Of a stretch of DNA of 28,875 bases, positions 9,943 to 20,408 are shown in pieces (position 1 is the stretch's first letter; each line of letters begins with the position of its first letter). The stretch comes from Butyriboletus loyo. Taxonomy: Eukaryota; Basidiomycota; Agaricomycetes; Boletales; Boletaceae. The position numbers and the translations under genes are program-made. The stretch is from assembly GCA_038093515.1 (NCBI GenBank), contig JBBPSI010000280.1:1-28875 (forward strand), read 5' to 3'. The notes beneath the pieces were generated by a model that did no database searches, had not been told where the DNA came from, and was given only the letters and a program-made list of their open reading frames with translations.

Positions 9943-12900
9943 TCATATCGACAGAGTGTCTTTCCATCGATCGGCGACAGCCTCGCCTTTGAATACCTCG
10001 TGCAATACCTCCCTCACATCCTCCACGTACACAAAGCGGATCCCGGTCTTGACGCTCTCTGGAACGTTCTCCTCAATATCAGCACGGTTGGCAGCGGGGG
10101 CGAGGATCGTCTTGATCCCTGCTCGGTGTGCCGCAAGAATCTTCTCCTTCAGCCCACCAACAGGGAGAACTTGACCCACGAGGGAGATTTCACCGGTCAT
10201 CGCTACCACATGACAGTGCACGTCAGTCACACGCGACGACCACACGCCTGTCAAGCAACCAAACAAGTGCTCACCGATGTCAGGATTTATCTGCGTCTTC
10301 GTAAAGAGCGAGACGAAAGCGGACAAGATAGCAGTCCCGGCGCTCGGGCCTTCCTTGCCGATGCTACCCTCGGGCATATGGATATGAATATCCCGATCGG
10401 TCAAGAACTGCTCGTCAGGCGACGTGGTAATCCCAAGTTCGTACGCGTGTGCTTTGACCCAGCTCAAACCGATCTGCGCGCTTTCTCGGATGACCTCGCC
10501 AAGTTTTCCAGTCAGCTGCAGACCACCCTTGCCTGGCATACTCTAATGCTGCGCGTGAGCTCCAGTTATTACATAGGAGTAAGCACTTACCATGGTTTCA
10601 ACGGGCATGACAGCGCCTGATCCATTGCCCAGATAACCTAGACCCGTACTAACACCGGGTGGCGGAGGGGTGACGTACATCCTATCCTTGTGGTACAAAG
10701 GAGGGCCGACATAATCCTTGAGATTCTCCGGAGTGATCCTGACATGAATGTGTTCAGGGACTTGGAGTGGTTGGCGTTCTCGAGTAGTCACACTTTTGCG
10801 CTCTGATGATTCATGGGTCGAGGTTTCGGCAGAGGTTTCGCTCGGTTCATTTGGTTGTGGTTCTTGGGATTCTACGGTCCGCGATTCTACGGAAGATACT
10901 TTGGGATTGGGTGTTGGTTCGGGGAACACGTCCTCGCCAAGGTCCAGGATCAGCCTGAGCGCTGATTTCCGGTATATCTACACCAATTCCCGCAGGGAAT
11001 TCAGAATTATTGCAAAAGGTCCCCTATAGAATCGTACCTTGTCAATGTGCTTCTTCAAGTTTCGCACACCACTCTCGCGGCAGTAATACTTAATAAGGAC
11101 ATCTACGGTGGATGGGTCGAGAAGAACGTCTGCGTCTTTGAGGCCAGAGGCCTCCTTTGCTTGAGGACCGAGGTATTTATCTGCAATAACACATTTCTCC
11201 TCCGAGACGTAGCCGCTGACTTCGAGAACTTCCATTCTATCAAGCAAGGGCGCGGGTATAGTATCAAGAGTGTTCGCTGATCCACATGCATGAGCGCAAT
11301 TCCCACACAGGAAACGTCGGGGCAACTCACCGGTGCAAACGAAGAGAACACGGGATAGATCGACAGGGACATCCATACTTGATGTGCCAAGGTCAACTCG
11401 CTATTCAGCATCAAGGGAACGGGAAACCAACACGCACTAATGGTCTAAGAACCCATTGTTCTGTTCAGGATCCAACATCTCTAGCAACGCACTTGCCGGA
11501 TCCCCGTTGATCCCCCTTCCAATCTTGTCCACTTCGTCGATTAACACCAGGGGATTCTCCGTACCAACCCTCTTCAAGGCTTGGATGATCTTTCCTGGGA
11601 GCGCACCAACGTATGTCCTCCGATGCCCTTTAATCTCTGCAACGTCAGTTAAGCCACCGACCGAGAACCGGAAGAATTGTCTGTTCAATGCACGCGCAAT
11701 GGATTTGCCAATAGAAGTTTTCCCGACACCAGGAGGACCGACTAGGCAAATTATCTTGCCTTCGACCGTCCCGCGAAGCTTGCCAACAGCAAGGAACTCA
11801 AGGATACGATCTTTGACATCCTTGAGGCCGTAATGATCTTCGTCGAGAACCTTCTGGGCATGCGCGATGGAGTAGTTCTCTGAAGAATGCTGACCCCAAG
11901 GGATCTGAAAGAGAAATGAATATATAAATAGTACGAAAGAAAGGGAAACTGACCTGGGTAAGCCATTCAAGATAGTTGCGGGTCACGTTCGCCTCCGAAG
12001 CCGCAGGTTCCAAGCCCATAAGTTTATTCAGCTCCTCATCGAAGACCTTTCGAACACCCTCAGGCATTTTCAACGCCGCAGCTCGCTCCTTGAACTTTTC
12101 GATGAGCTTGTCCTTGCCGTCTGACTCCATGCCAAGTTCCTTCTTGATGCCTTTCAGCTGTTCCATCAAGTAGTACTCGCGCTGCCTCTTGGCGATCTTG
12201 CTATCGACGTCACGAGAGAGCTTACTCTGCAACTGAGCGTTGATGAGCTCTTTCTTGAGCACCAAGAGGGCTTTGCGCAGACGATCCTCCACAGTGAGAC
12301 TCTCCAAGACATCCTGGAGCTCGCCAACTTCGCCACTTGATACAGCCGCTGCGAAGTCTGCAAGCTTATCGGGCTCGTCGAAGACATTGGAAGCGACTTG
12401 ATTAATTGAGAAGTTGGTAATCTGATCGCGGAAGAGTGGATTAAGCTGGGCGATGTCCTTGAACACGGAGACGATTTCTGACATAAAAGCGCGGATATAC
12501 TGGTCGTCTTTGTTGTAGGGTTGGGTGTGGAGGTTCTCGACCTGGACAATCGAGATGGCATGATTGTGCAAGAATGACGTCTGTACCGGACCTGTCGACA
12601 TACCAAAATCAAAACGTACAACAGATACATATTATCTTGGGTTTACCAGGAATCTTGGAGAGCTCGCCTTTTGCGTGCTCGGGTGACGGGGACAGGGGCG
12701 GCGTCTCCGGTGGTGTAACAGTTTGGGCATCCTCCGGTGCAACCCTAGCGAGCGGTGGATGTTCGCCAGCCTTGAGCAATTCCGATATCTTTATCCGCCT
12801 GTGAGGATACAAGACGGCGGTAAGACCTTCTTCCCTTTCTTCACCTGAACCAGTAGCTGCGGAAAACACGCTCGTGATCTGAGCGAAAACACCAACGGGG

Positions 12901-13580
12901 TGTACTGAATCAATATCCGTGATGACGTCGCTGTCGGTATTCTCGTCCTTGAGAAGGAAAGCACCGAGGTAGGGTTGTCCACGCTTCATCATCTCCTTGA
13001 TTGCAGCGACTACTGCGGGATTGCGAACGACAACAGCCTTGTAAAAGCCAGGAAAGAGAGGGCGCCGAGCGATAGGGAGAGCAAGGACCTGTGGATATAT
13101 TGCCGGGACGGACTGTTTGGCTATCGAACTTGGCGTGGGAGTCCGTTGAGGTGGGGGAGGCTGGGAATCAGCTGGATCACTACTGTCCCCACCACTCGAG
13201 GACGAGGGAGGTGAGCCGGCTGAGGAACCCGCTGGGTCCTCATCCTGCGAGCTTTCCATCCGCACATGGTCACCACTCGTCTTGCCCGTCGACTCGGAGG
13301 CTTCGGACTCCTCTGGCTCGGCAACATCAGCGGGGTCGTCCGACTTGTTGTTCGAGCGACGTGGGTAGTGCAGGAGCGGCGAAGACCGCGCAGAAGAGAG
13401 TCTCGAAGATGTAAACGACCTCTGAATAGCTAGTTGGTTTGCAGTCAGAGAGCCTAGTACGGGTCGGAATGGGATCGTGTGCAGTGGTGTTGCCTGTCTA
13501 GAAGTCAACTGGCGGACACGGGACGTGGTGCTGACCCGAAAGCTACGTGCGAAGGGCATTGGAAGGCAGACGACCTTCAC
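9943..13580 (-). CDS. PIM1: Mitochondrial ATP-dependent Lon protease
   Basis: Lon degrades misfolded and oxidised matrix proteins. Eight exons (12647-13580, 11954-12591, 11438-11904, 11331-11377, 11038-11276, 10591-10977, 10275-10542, 9943-10202) join in consistent phases to 1079 aa, close to yeast Pim1. The first 70 residues are Arg/Ser-rich without acids, a mitochondrial presequence, followed by an acidic Ser/Pro linker. The LON substrate-binding domain starts near residue 163 ([20 protein letters not shown]). AAA+ motifs: Walker A GPPGVGKT 580-587 and Walker [10 protein letters not shown] 643-651. A Ser/Glu-rich insert separates the AAA+ and protease parts, as in fungal homologues. The protease dyad is Ser971 (GPSAG) and Lys1014 (GGLKEK), 43 residues apart as in E. 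coli. The start could also be the ATG eight codons later. The last intron (10203-10274) is 72 nt without a stop. Confidence 0.95.
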
Positions 13581-14897
13581 ACCCAGATGGAAGAACGTGC
13601 GCTGCGACTGGGAGTGAGTCAGTGAACAATGGAGAATACTTCAAGTGCGTACTGAGCAGGATGACTCAGCAGCATTTCCCAGCGTAGTATTATACTATAC
13701 TGGCGGCCCACGAGTTCTTCTTCGTGTTCTCCTCGACTCATTTAAACACCAACTGGCCTTCTCGAGATGTGGATCAGACCCTCTTAAACCGAGAGGATAC
13801 ACCGTGTAATTCATCACGCGTGAATATAACCCAGTCGGAAATGAATGCGCTGCCTCATTGTACCGGGTTACATCCAGATCCTCTCGCAGGACCTTTGGCT
13901 ACCATACATCCACTGGTCCGTACCCCAAGCAAGTCATCTTCAATCAGGACAAGTAACAAATCCAGAATAGATTTCATTGTTGAACACTATGAATGAGTAT
14001 CACGCCGCTTTCCGTCACTCGACCGAATACTAAGACTACATCGGGCATATTCAAGGTAAACAAATCATACTGCCCCCACCAATGCGTGAGGCGAGTGTCG
14101 ACCATCGAATTAGTGACAAGGTGATGAGTAACAATTTCGGCGATGTCGGCGATGTCGGCCGCTAGAACATGTGCAATGTGCATGAGGTCAGTCAACTGAC
14201 AGGTAAACACTCCTCAGAAGTCCAACAGGACAGGTACCCCACTGCATGGAGACAGCGTGCCCAAAAGGTTTTCTGTGAGTTAGTGGGATAACTCTATTGA
14301 CTGTTGCAGTGGTGTAATCAGACGAGTATGAGACAGCCCGGTGATCGGCTCGATGGTATGGTAGATTGAACCAGCGTATCTTGTCTGACGAGGGCAGATA
14401 TGTAGCAGGCTGAGGGATACTGACACTAACGGTTGGAGACAGGATTGGCCAATGTTACTCCGTCAAGAATATTAAAACTGCCAGAGTCAACTGCAGCCTG
14501 ATCCGTACCTGAATTTACAGTCATAATAAATTCATGTAACAGGTACAGATCCATGTTTAGGCGATTCGGTCATCCTGCATGGGAATTTGGTCTTCGCAGG
14601 AGGGCGCGTTGTGGATCGTGGTTTCAGTAACAGTAGCCCCCTGACGAGCGCTATTGCAGGCTCGCGGCACGCACCCGTACCGTTCCCCACCCCTGCGATA
14701 GTGCACTGACCCTCATTTCGGAGGCAGGTGGCAGGCGGCGTCGCGTCTGTCAGGTGGGTCCGTCGGCCTTCCTCAGGCTTATCGCCAGCCAGCCATTTAC
14801 ATAACTACTTAAACGCTTATATAATTTGCTAAAAAGTCAGGGACACCGATAGGAAAGAGTCGGTCACCGCTCTTTCAACGTCGATTGGTACTACAGG
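13581..14897. promoter_or_regulatory. Divergent Lon / GMP synthase intergenic region
   Basis: About 1.3 kb between two divergently transcribed genes, holding both promoters. Near GMP synthase there is an AT-rich stretch with TATATAATTT at about 14818. Near Lon there is TATTATACTATAC at about 13688. No motif identifies a specific regulator. A protein-like minus-strand segment lies inside at 13974-14210 and is listed separately. Confidence 0.4.
13974..14210 (-). pseudogene. Unrecognised protein-like fragment
   Basis: A minus-strand frame reads LTDLMHIAHVLAADIADIAE, then IVTHHLVTNSMVDTRLTHWW, then GQYDLFTLNMPDVVLVFGR. The composition (W, Y, H and alternating hydrophobics) looks like real protein, perhaps a membrane-associated helix bundle, but I cannot name a family. 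Following codons degrade into a short tail that may be intron. No start, no further exons and no regulatory context are visible, so a relic or one exon of an unpredicted gene is equally possible. Confidence 0.25.
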
Positions 14898-17100
14898 ATG
14901 GCAGAAATTCACGACCAGTTCGACACCATACTGATCCTGGATTTTGGATCGCAGGTTTGAAACTTTCTATCCTTATCCTCCGTGACCATATGCCAATCTT
15001 GTATTCAACCTCCCCCTTTATAGTACAGCCATCTTATCACGAGGAGATGTCGTGAACTAAATGTCTACGCAGAGTTGATGCCCTGTACCGCGCTCCTCAA
15101 AGACGTTCATTTCAAGCCCAAAGGTATGCTTGATCGTCTCTTCCGACACCCGCGGCGAAAATAGTCATCGGGGAATTTGCCACAGGCATCATTCTTTCCG
15201 GATCACCATACTCGGTGTACGATTCGGACGCGCCACACGCAGATCCTGCGATATTCGCACTTGATGTCCCAATCCTTGGCATTTGCTATGGACTGCAGGT
15301 TCGTGTTCGCTTGCAACCATATCGGACCTGGACGCCTCACGTATCGTGTCTGTGATATTTGACAGGAAATCGCGTGGAATCTCAAAGGCCAGGTAGCAAA
15401 ATGTGATCATCGCGAGTATGGCCATGCAGCTGTACAAATTAACCGGTTCGGCCAAGGCTCTGTCGATGCACTCTTTGAGGACTTGGGTAATGAAATGCAG
15501 GTGAGCACCTCCTTCGTAACATGACATCACTTCTTCACCGTCAGCATGGGTTCGGCTTTCCAGGTCTGGATGTCGCATGGGGATCAACTCCAGGATCTTC
15601 CCAAGGATTTCCATGTCATCGGTCACACTCAGACTGCTCCGTTTGCCGCCATCGCTCATAACGCGAAGCCCATTTATGGCCTTCAGTTCCATCCCGAGGT
15701 CACCCACAGCCCAAAAGGAAAAGCAGTCATCTCCCGCTTTATCCTCAGCATCTGTGGATGCAGAACAAACTGGACGATGGTAAGCTTTCATTTCATTACA
15801 GTTTTGGAAACGTTGATAATCCAGCCTTCAAGGAAGAGTTCATCGGCAAGGAGATCTCACGTATAAAAGATATCTGCGGACCCAAAGGTCGCGTCATTGG
15901 TGCAGTCAGCGGAGGCGTTGATAGCACCGTCGCAGCCAAGCTCATGAATGAAGCTATTGGTGATCGGTACGCAACAAATCCTCATAGACCCCGTATCAGT
16001 AGGTTGACTCACTTATCCAAACCACCAGCTTCCACGCCATCATGGTCGACAATGGTGTCCTCCGTCTCAATGAAGCTAAACAAGTCCACGAAATGCTTAA
16101 CAAAGATCTTGGTGTCAACCTCACGGTCGTTGATGCATCCGATCTATTCCTCTCCCGCCTTGAAGGTGTAGAAGACCCGGAACAGAAGCGCAAAATCATC
16201 GGCAACACCTTCATCAACGTCTTCGAAGCGGAAGCTGCCAAGATCGAAGCCGCGGCTGAAGAAGAAGAAAAACAAGAGGGTGGGGCAAAAGGCCGAGTCG
16301 AATGGCTGTTACAGGGCACGCTCTACCCGGATGTCATCGAGAGTATCAGCTTCAAGGGTCCGAGCGCCACGATCAAGACGCACCATAATGTCGGCGGGTT
16401 ACTGAAGGATATGAAACTGAAACTGATCGAGCCCCTGCGCGAGCTGTTCAAGGGTGGGTTGATTCGCTTACTAGAAGTGCGTATATAGACCACTGACTGT
16501 GTTGTTGTAGATGAAGTTCGCGCATTGGGTCGGTTGCTGTCGATCCCTGCTCCGCTGGTCCAACGCCATCCATTCCCAGGGCCCGGCCTTGCCATCCGAA
16601 TCCTTGGCCCCGTCACGCGCGAACAAGTGAAGATTCTACAACAGGCCGACAGCATTTACATTGAAGAGATCCGCAGAGCGAATCTCTACAATAATATTAG
16701 CCAGGCATTCGCGGTTCTCCTCCCCGTCAAAGCAGTCGGGGTTATGGGTGACAAGCGAACATATGAACAAGTGAGCCTCCTACCCTACCTGCCCCGTCTC
16801 GTCGGGGTGCCTCTCGCATGCGTGTTCTGACGTCCTAAATCAAGGTAATCGCGCTGCGTGCGGTGCAATCTGAGGATTTCATGACGGCTGATTGGTGGGT
16901 TGATTCTTTATCTGTTGCTGCCAGTCCATGACGCGCACACGATACTCCCCCTCACTTGTTGCATTCTGGCACACAGGTATGTTTTCCCAGCCGAGGTCTT
17001 GAAGCGGATTTCCTCGCGTATTACGAACGAAGTGAAGGGTGTGAATCGTATCACCTACGACATCTCCTCCAAGCCACCTGCGACCGTTGAGTGGTTGTGA
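14898..17100 (+). CDS. GUA1: GMP synthase (glutamine-hydrolysing)
   Basis: Converts XMP to GMP with glutamine and ATP, the last step of de novo guanine nucleotide synthesis, in the cytosol. Ten exons (14898-14954, 15024-15123, 15186-15298, 15366-15500, 15564-15779, 15833-15966, 16029-16453, 16511-16770, 16845-16894, 16977-17100) join in phase to 537 aa, the normal length. The class I glutaminase domain has the triad Cys86 (GICYGLQ), His178 and Glu180 ([10 protein letters not shown]). The ATP-pyrophosphatase domain begins after CGCRTNWTM and has the PP-loop SGGVDST at 233-239, with [16 protein letters not shown] and KTHHNVGGL downstream. The C-terminal dimerisation domain carries [15 protein letters not shown] (here QRHPFPGPG) and ends PPATVEWL; the usual terminal E follows a P-P-x-T-I-E-W-E pattern and is L here. 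All introns are GT-AG and 49-74 nt. Confidence 0.95.
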
Positions 17101-17190
17101 AGCGGTTGCCACAGATGTACCACAAACAACCTTCATTTATTGACTATCGTACGAGATCGGATAATTATATCCATGGCGTATTGGACAAGT

Positions 17191-17898
17191 CTACGTGGTT
17201 TGCCATAGCTTTTTGTACACACGTATAGGATGGCAACTGGATGTGGTCATAGCTGGATTTTGGAACAAGTAGTAGACGATCTTTAGAAACGCGGTTGACA
17301 ATTCAACATTGACAACTACACGGGGAAAATGGACGTTGGTCGGAGCAGCGCGATCCCATACCAGTACTGTCGCAAAGCACGGGTCTTTCAATTGTTCTTG
17401 CAGTTCCGTAAGTAACCGACCATCAGCTTGTACTCTCCGACATGAACTGCAGTGAGCTTGACAGAGTAGAAATGGACAGACGCTGGGGTGCATGACGGAA
17501 GGAGTGACAACTAGCAAACGAATATGAACCCTTGCATGCTTGATTTGAGTCTCTGGCGGCGCTGCTAGTAGTTTATTCATTATTCGCGCTCCCCAAGCAC
17601 TCAGCTTGGGTAGGATGCTAGAAAGAGTACCGACGGTCCGAATGCGATTTATTGGTCCCTGCGTGGAGTCACGGCAGATGATGCGAGATCGTCCAGAAGG
17701 ACGTGAAGTCTGTCTGAAACAAGCAAGCAGTAATGAAATCGCGTATGGGGGCTCCTTGAACTCGAACCACAACCATGGTCGAATTTCCCACGCCCTAAAA
17801 AGCGGGCAAGGATGTGCAATGAAAAGAACAAGCACAGCGACTAGCAGCCCCAAAGGAAAAAAAAAAAAAAGACAACAATCAACTGGAAACCACTCCAA
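17191..17898 (-). CDS. Unrecognised ORF, 235 codons, low confidence
   Basis: A single open frame converging on GMP synthase, with 90 nt between the two stop codons. I do not recognise it. The first 30 residues are strongly hydrophobic (FFFFPLGLLVAVLVLF), but the F-run comes from a poly-A tract on the plus strand at about 17857-17870 and may not be coding. The middle has basic and Ser-rich stretches; toward the end FATVLVWDRAAPTN and FPRVVVNVELSTAFLKIVYY look protein-like. It could be an unspliced exon of a host gene, or repeat-derived, since the A+C-skewed element begins at its 5' end. Length alone is the main support. Confidence 0.25.
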   Translation of the reverse strand: MEWFPVDCCLFFFFPLGLLVAVLVLFIAHPCPLFRAWEIRPWLWFEFKEPPYAISLLLACFRQTSRPSGRSRIICRDSTQGPINRIRTVGTLSSILPKLSAWGARIMNKLLAAPPETQIKHARVHIRLLVVTPSVMHPSVCPFLLCQAHCSSCRRVQADGRLLTELQEQLKDPCFATVLVWDRAAPTNVHFPRVVVNVELSTAFLKIVYYLFQNPAMTTSSCHPIRVYKKLWQTT

Positions 17899-18457
17899 CC
17901 CAGTCTAAATTATAGACAGACTACACCCCAACTGACGGGACACCACACTGCGCATAAAAACTAAAACAAAAATGAAAACGCCACAAATCTCAAACCAAAC
18001 CTAAAACCGACCTGAGACAGGGCGCCGAGACCTACCCCGCGAAAACAGATAACGCTAACCCCACAATATAAACCAACCTGGACACCACATTGATGACAAT
18101 CCAGAACCCAAGCCCATGACCCCCTGACCATGTAAAAGAAAAGATGGCCAACAGCAGGTGATGCTCCACAGATATCAATCTCTATTCAATCACTGATGCC
18201 AAATTGAAAACACACCCCCGAGATACCAAACCGGCCTAACACGCTCCAACCCCAAAAATGTTATCCAAATCCCATATAAGAGGAGGGATGACACCCACCT
18301 AACCAGGTCGATCCCATGGCAATCACAAAGCCAGGCAAACAGATGATCACTCCCAAATCCCTGGACAATGTTGGTATGTCTATGTCTACACACAACCAAC
18401 CGCATCCCACCTAACAAACCCCCACTAGCCTCTAACAAGAGACTCTGAAGATCATGA
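17899..18457. other. A+C-skewed tract, probable old retroelement leader
   Basis: The plus strand is strongly depleted of T (for example 5 T in 18001-18060) and rich in A and C. The skew continues into the Pro/Thr-rich ORF that follows. Nothing in it codes convincingly; a minus-strand frame at 18190-18537 is a by-product of the skew. Such one-strand A/C bias is common in the leader and gag regions of some LTR elements, so this is probably the 5' part of the element whose ORF follows. Confidence 0.4.
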
Positions 18458-18668
18458 TTGTCAAATCGTTCCACCCCCATCGCCCCAGGAATGGAGGAAG
18501 ACAAGCCAATGGACCAATCCACAGCTGACCCAACCACTCATTTAACAAACCCGCCCCCCTCTCAGTCAGAAGATGTTTTCTGGGAAGACACCCCCACCCC
18601 CCAACCATGCATGTCTACCCTGCCACCCATAATGTCACCTGCTGACTCGTACGATGATCTGTATGACC
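18458..18668 (+). pseudogene. Pro/Thr-rich ORF split by retrotransposons, part 1
   Basis: A plus-strand frame (first ATG at 18491) reads TPIAPGMEEDKPMDQS, then NPPPSQSEDVFWEDTPTPQP and SPADSYDDLYD, up to the insertion point of element 1. Removing element 1 and one target duplication continues the same frame into 25711-25761. The acidic, Pro/Thr/Ser-rich character suggests the N-terminus of a Gag-like protein of an older, A+C-rich retroelement; no domain is visible to prove it. The upstream TTG-initiated extension from 18458 may also be coding. Confidence 0.5.
18664..18668. repeat. Target-site duplication of element 1 (left)
   Basis: TGACC directly before the left LTR, repeated exactly at 25706-25710 after the right LTR. 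Five bases is the size expected for Ty3/gypsy integrases. Confidence 0.9.
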
Positions 18669-19097
18669 TGTTACGCTGGGCGCTAACAATTGAACAGCGA
18701 GGAGGCACTCTGGAGTGGCCTCGAGACTCGTTAAGCGTTTCTGAGCTGGGTCTCAGACTATGTCTTAGTGCGCACACTAAGAGTCTGGAAGTGATACTAA
18801 TTGCTAGCAGGAAGCTGCGTAGAACTAGATACCGTTACAGGGTGTAAAGACAGGTGCTTTATACTACTGAGGTCTGCGCACAGACCATGCTCCCTAATCG
18901 GGTCGCGAGAGCAAAAGTACAAATGAGGAAAAGATACTCTAGAACGTTCTGGAGTATGAAAGAAAGTGCGTCCGTGCGCGGGAAGTGATGACTAAGCTAA
19001 GAACGGTTGTTACCGTTCAACAGGAACTAGCATAAGGCTAGGCGAATGTAAGAGTCCTAACGGTAGTGGAGAAAAGAAATAAAGTACTACCGTAACA
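18669..19097 (-). repeat. 3' LTR of element 1
   Basis: 429 bp with TGTTACG...CGTAACA termini, matching 25270-25705 over its whole length with scattered substitutions and short indels. It contains the TATAAAG box (minus strand, about 18855-18861) and the AGAACTAGAT complement of the predicted mRNA 5' end at 18821-18830. Confidence 0.95.
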
Positions 19098-19110
19098 TTA
19101 CCCCCTTCCC
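19098..19110 (-). other. Polypurine tract of element 1
   Basis: On the minus strand GGGAAGGGGGTAA abuts the 3' LTR, the expected position and composition of the plus-strand primer for reverse transcription. Confidence 0.85.
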
Positions 19111-19148
19111 ATGGTGGAGACTCCGACTCCACAACTTGAATGGTCCCC

Positions 19149-20399
19149 TCACTGAGACTCCCCCTCGTTGACATCGTAGTCGTAAGCGTCGTCGGGATTG
19201 ATGTCCGCCCAGACGTCGTCCCGAAAGGCACAATTTGCGACGATGTGGCCAATGGCTCCGCAGAGGCCGCATACGCGTTCAGGGCAAAATTCCTGAATAT
19301 GACCAGGGGCGATTCGGTGGCAGAAGGGGCACGTGTAGTTAGGGCACTCCCTACGGAAGTGGCCGACGGTCCCGCACTCGAAGCAGAGCTGCGGGCGGAC
19401 GAGGCGAGGTCGAGTAGCGCTCTGGCTGGGATCAGGGGATCTGTCGTCGACGACGATAGGCGAATCACGAGTACCCCGACCGGGGAGGTAGGGGGGCGGG
19501 GGTCCGTACGAAGAGGAGTTAGAGCCACCAGCTGCGGCGGCGGCGGTGGCGGCGGGGGAGGTGACGCGAGGAATAAGTTGGATGGCGGGGGTGCCACGAC
19601 GAGTGGACGGTTGGGGGGTGACGGAGCGGAAGGCCCTGTTGGCGATTCTTCTTCCAGCGGCGGTGAGGGTGACCGATCCCGGGACAGATCCAGCCTGGAG
19701 AAGCGTCTGGCGAGGTTGGCGACGCACAGTCCTAGGCGGTAGGGGGGAGTGTCGACGAGCGACCTGGGGCTCGTCGACGTCGGTCCGAAAGGACTCGAGG
19801 GACTCTCCAGTGGTTTCTCTGGACGAGTCTGCTACCAGTGTGGTCGCAGGAGAATCTCTAACGGGTGGCGCTGGAATAGGTAGTGGCGGAGGAGATCCTT
19901 CCGCGGCAGGACGAGGAGGGGGATTGGGGCCGCGAGCGGTGGGGCGCAAGAACCCGATGCGGTCGTTGGACTGAAAATAAAATTCTCGCTCTCTAGGAGC
20001 GAGGGCGACGAGGATGGGGCGCAAAACGGGCGCGAGGATGCCGGGGAGGAGTTGGTCGACGACATAGCCGAATCCTTCTGCGTGAAGGATGTCTAGGGTA
20101 TACCCCCTGGCCTCCATCAAGGAGGTCTCCAGGGCGGTGGCGTATACGGGTGGTTGGTTGTCGGGGCACAAGCGGGTGTGGACGGTGCGGGCGAGGGCAT
20201 AGGAGCGGTAGAGGCTGGCGAGGGTGCGGAGGACATAGTCCCCGGTGAAATCCATACGCTGCTCGAGGGCATACGTAGCGACGGGATTTTCTAACACGGC
20301 GGCGTAGAGGACGCGGCGAGACGAAACTGGAAGACGGGAAGAGCGAACTGGAGGCTGAGCGGGGAGCGGAGCGTTGTTTTCTGCGGGTGGGATGGCCAT
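19149..20399 (-). CDS. ORF3: extra triple zinc-knuckle protein after pol
   Basis: 416-aa protein in the position where retroviruses carry env, but without signal peptide or membrane helix. Residues about 35-150 look folded (YALEQRMDFTGDYVLRTLAS, GFGYVVDQLLPGILAPVLRP). Residues about 150-335 are Pro/Ser/Arg/Thr-rich and probably disordered. Near the C-terminus are three tandem CCHC knuckles: CFECGTVGHFRREC (339-352), CPFCHRIAPGHIQEFC (357-372, spacing C-x2-C-x6-H-x4-C) and CGLCGAIGHIVANC (377-390), followed by a 26-residue acidic tail. This is a nucleic-acid-binding architecture like nucleocapsid, yet separate from the element's own Gag. The ATG lies 9 nt after the pol stop (TAA) and in the same frame, so readthrough or termination-reinitiation is possible. 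A second, truncated copy at 638-1513 keeps the frame open with mostly silent changes. Role unknown; a second nucleocapsid or RNA chaperone is my inference. Confidence 0.88.
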   Translation of the reverse strand: MAIPPAENNAPLPAQPPVRSSRLPVSSRRVLYAAVLENPVATYALEQRMDFTGDYVLRTLASLYRSYALARTVHTRLCPDNQPPVYATALETSLMEARGYTLDILHAEGFGYVVDQLLPGILAPVLRPILVALAPREREFYFQSNDRIGFLRPTARGPNPPPRPAAEGSPPPLPIPAPPVRDSPATTLVADSSRETTGESLESFRTDVDEPQVARRHSPLPPRTVRRQPRQTLLQAGSVPGSVTLTAAGRRIANRAFRSVTPQPSTRRGTPAIQLIPRVTSPAATAAAAAGGSNSSSYGPPPPYLPGRGTRDSPIVVDDRSPDPSQSATRPRLVRPQLCFECGTVGHFRRECPNYTCPFCHRIAPGHIQEFCPERVCGLCGAIGHIVANCAFRDDVWADINPDDAYDYDVNEGESQ

Positions 20400-20408
20400 C
20401 TTGTTTGT

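Noticed and set aside
13724..13996. Plus-strand 90-codon frame upstream of GMP synthase
   Set aside because: No family resemblance, no splice context, lies in the divergent promoter region.
14138..14160. Tandem GATGTCGGC units as a repeat or CRISPR-like array
   Set aside because: Only two short adjacent copies; no spacers and a eukaryotic context.
18190..18537. Minus-strand frame in the A+C-skewed tract
   Set aside because: Produced by strand skew (few stop codons in G/T-rich reading); no protein-like motifs.
19140..19742. 200-codon plus-strand frame antisense to ORF3 (also at 665-1162)
   Set aside because: Gly/Ser/Arg-rich shadow caused by GC-rich codons of ORF3 on the other strand.
19149..20399. 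ORF3 as an env gene
   Set aside because: No signal peptide, transmembrane helix or furin-like site; the C-terminus is zinc knuckles plus an acidic tail.
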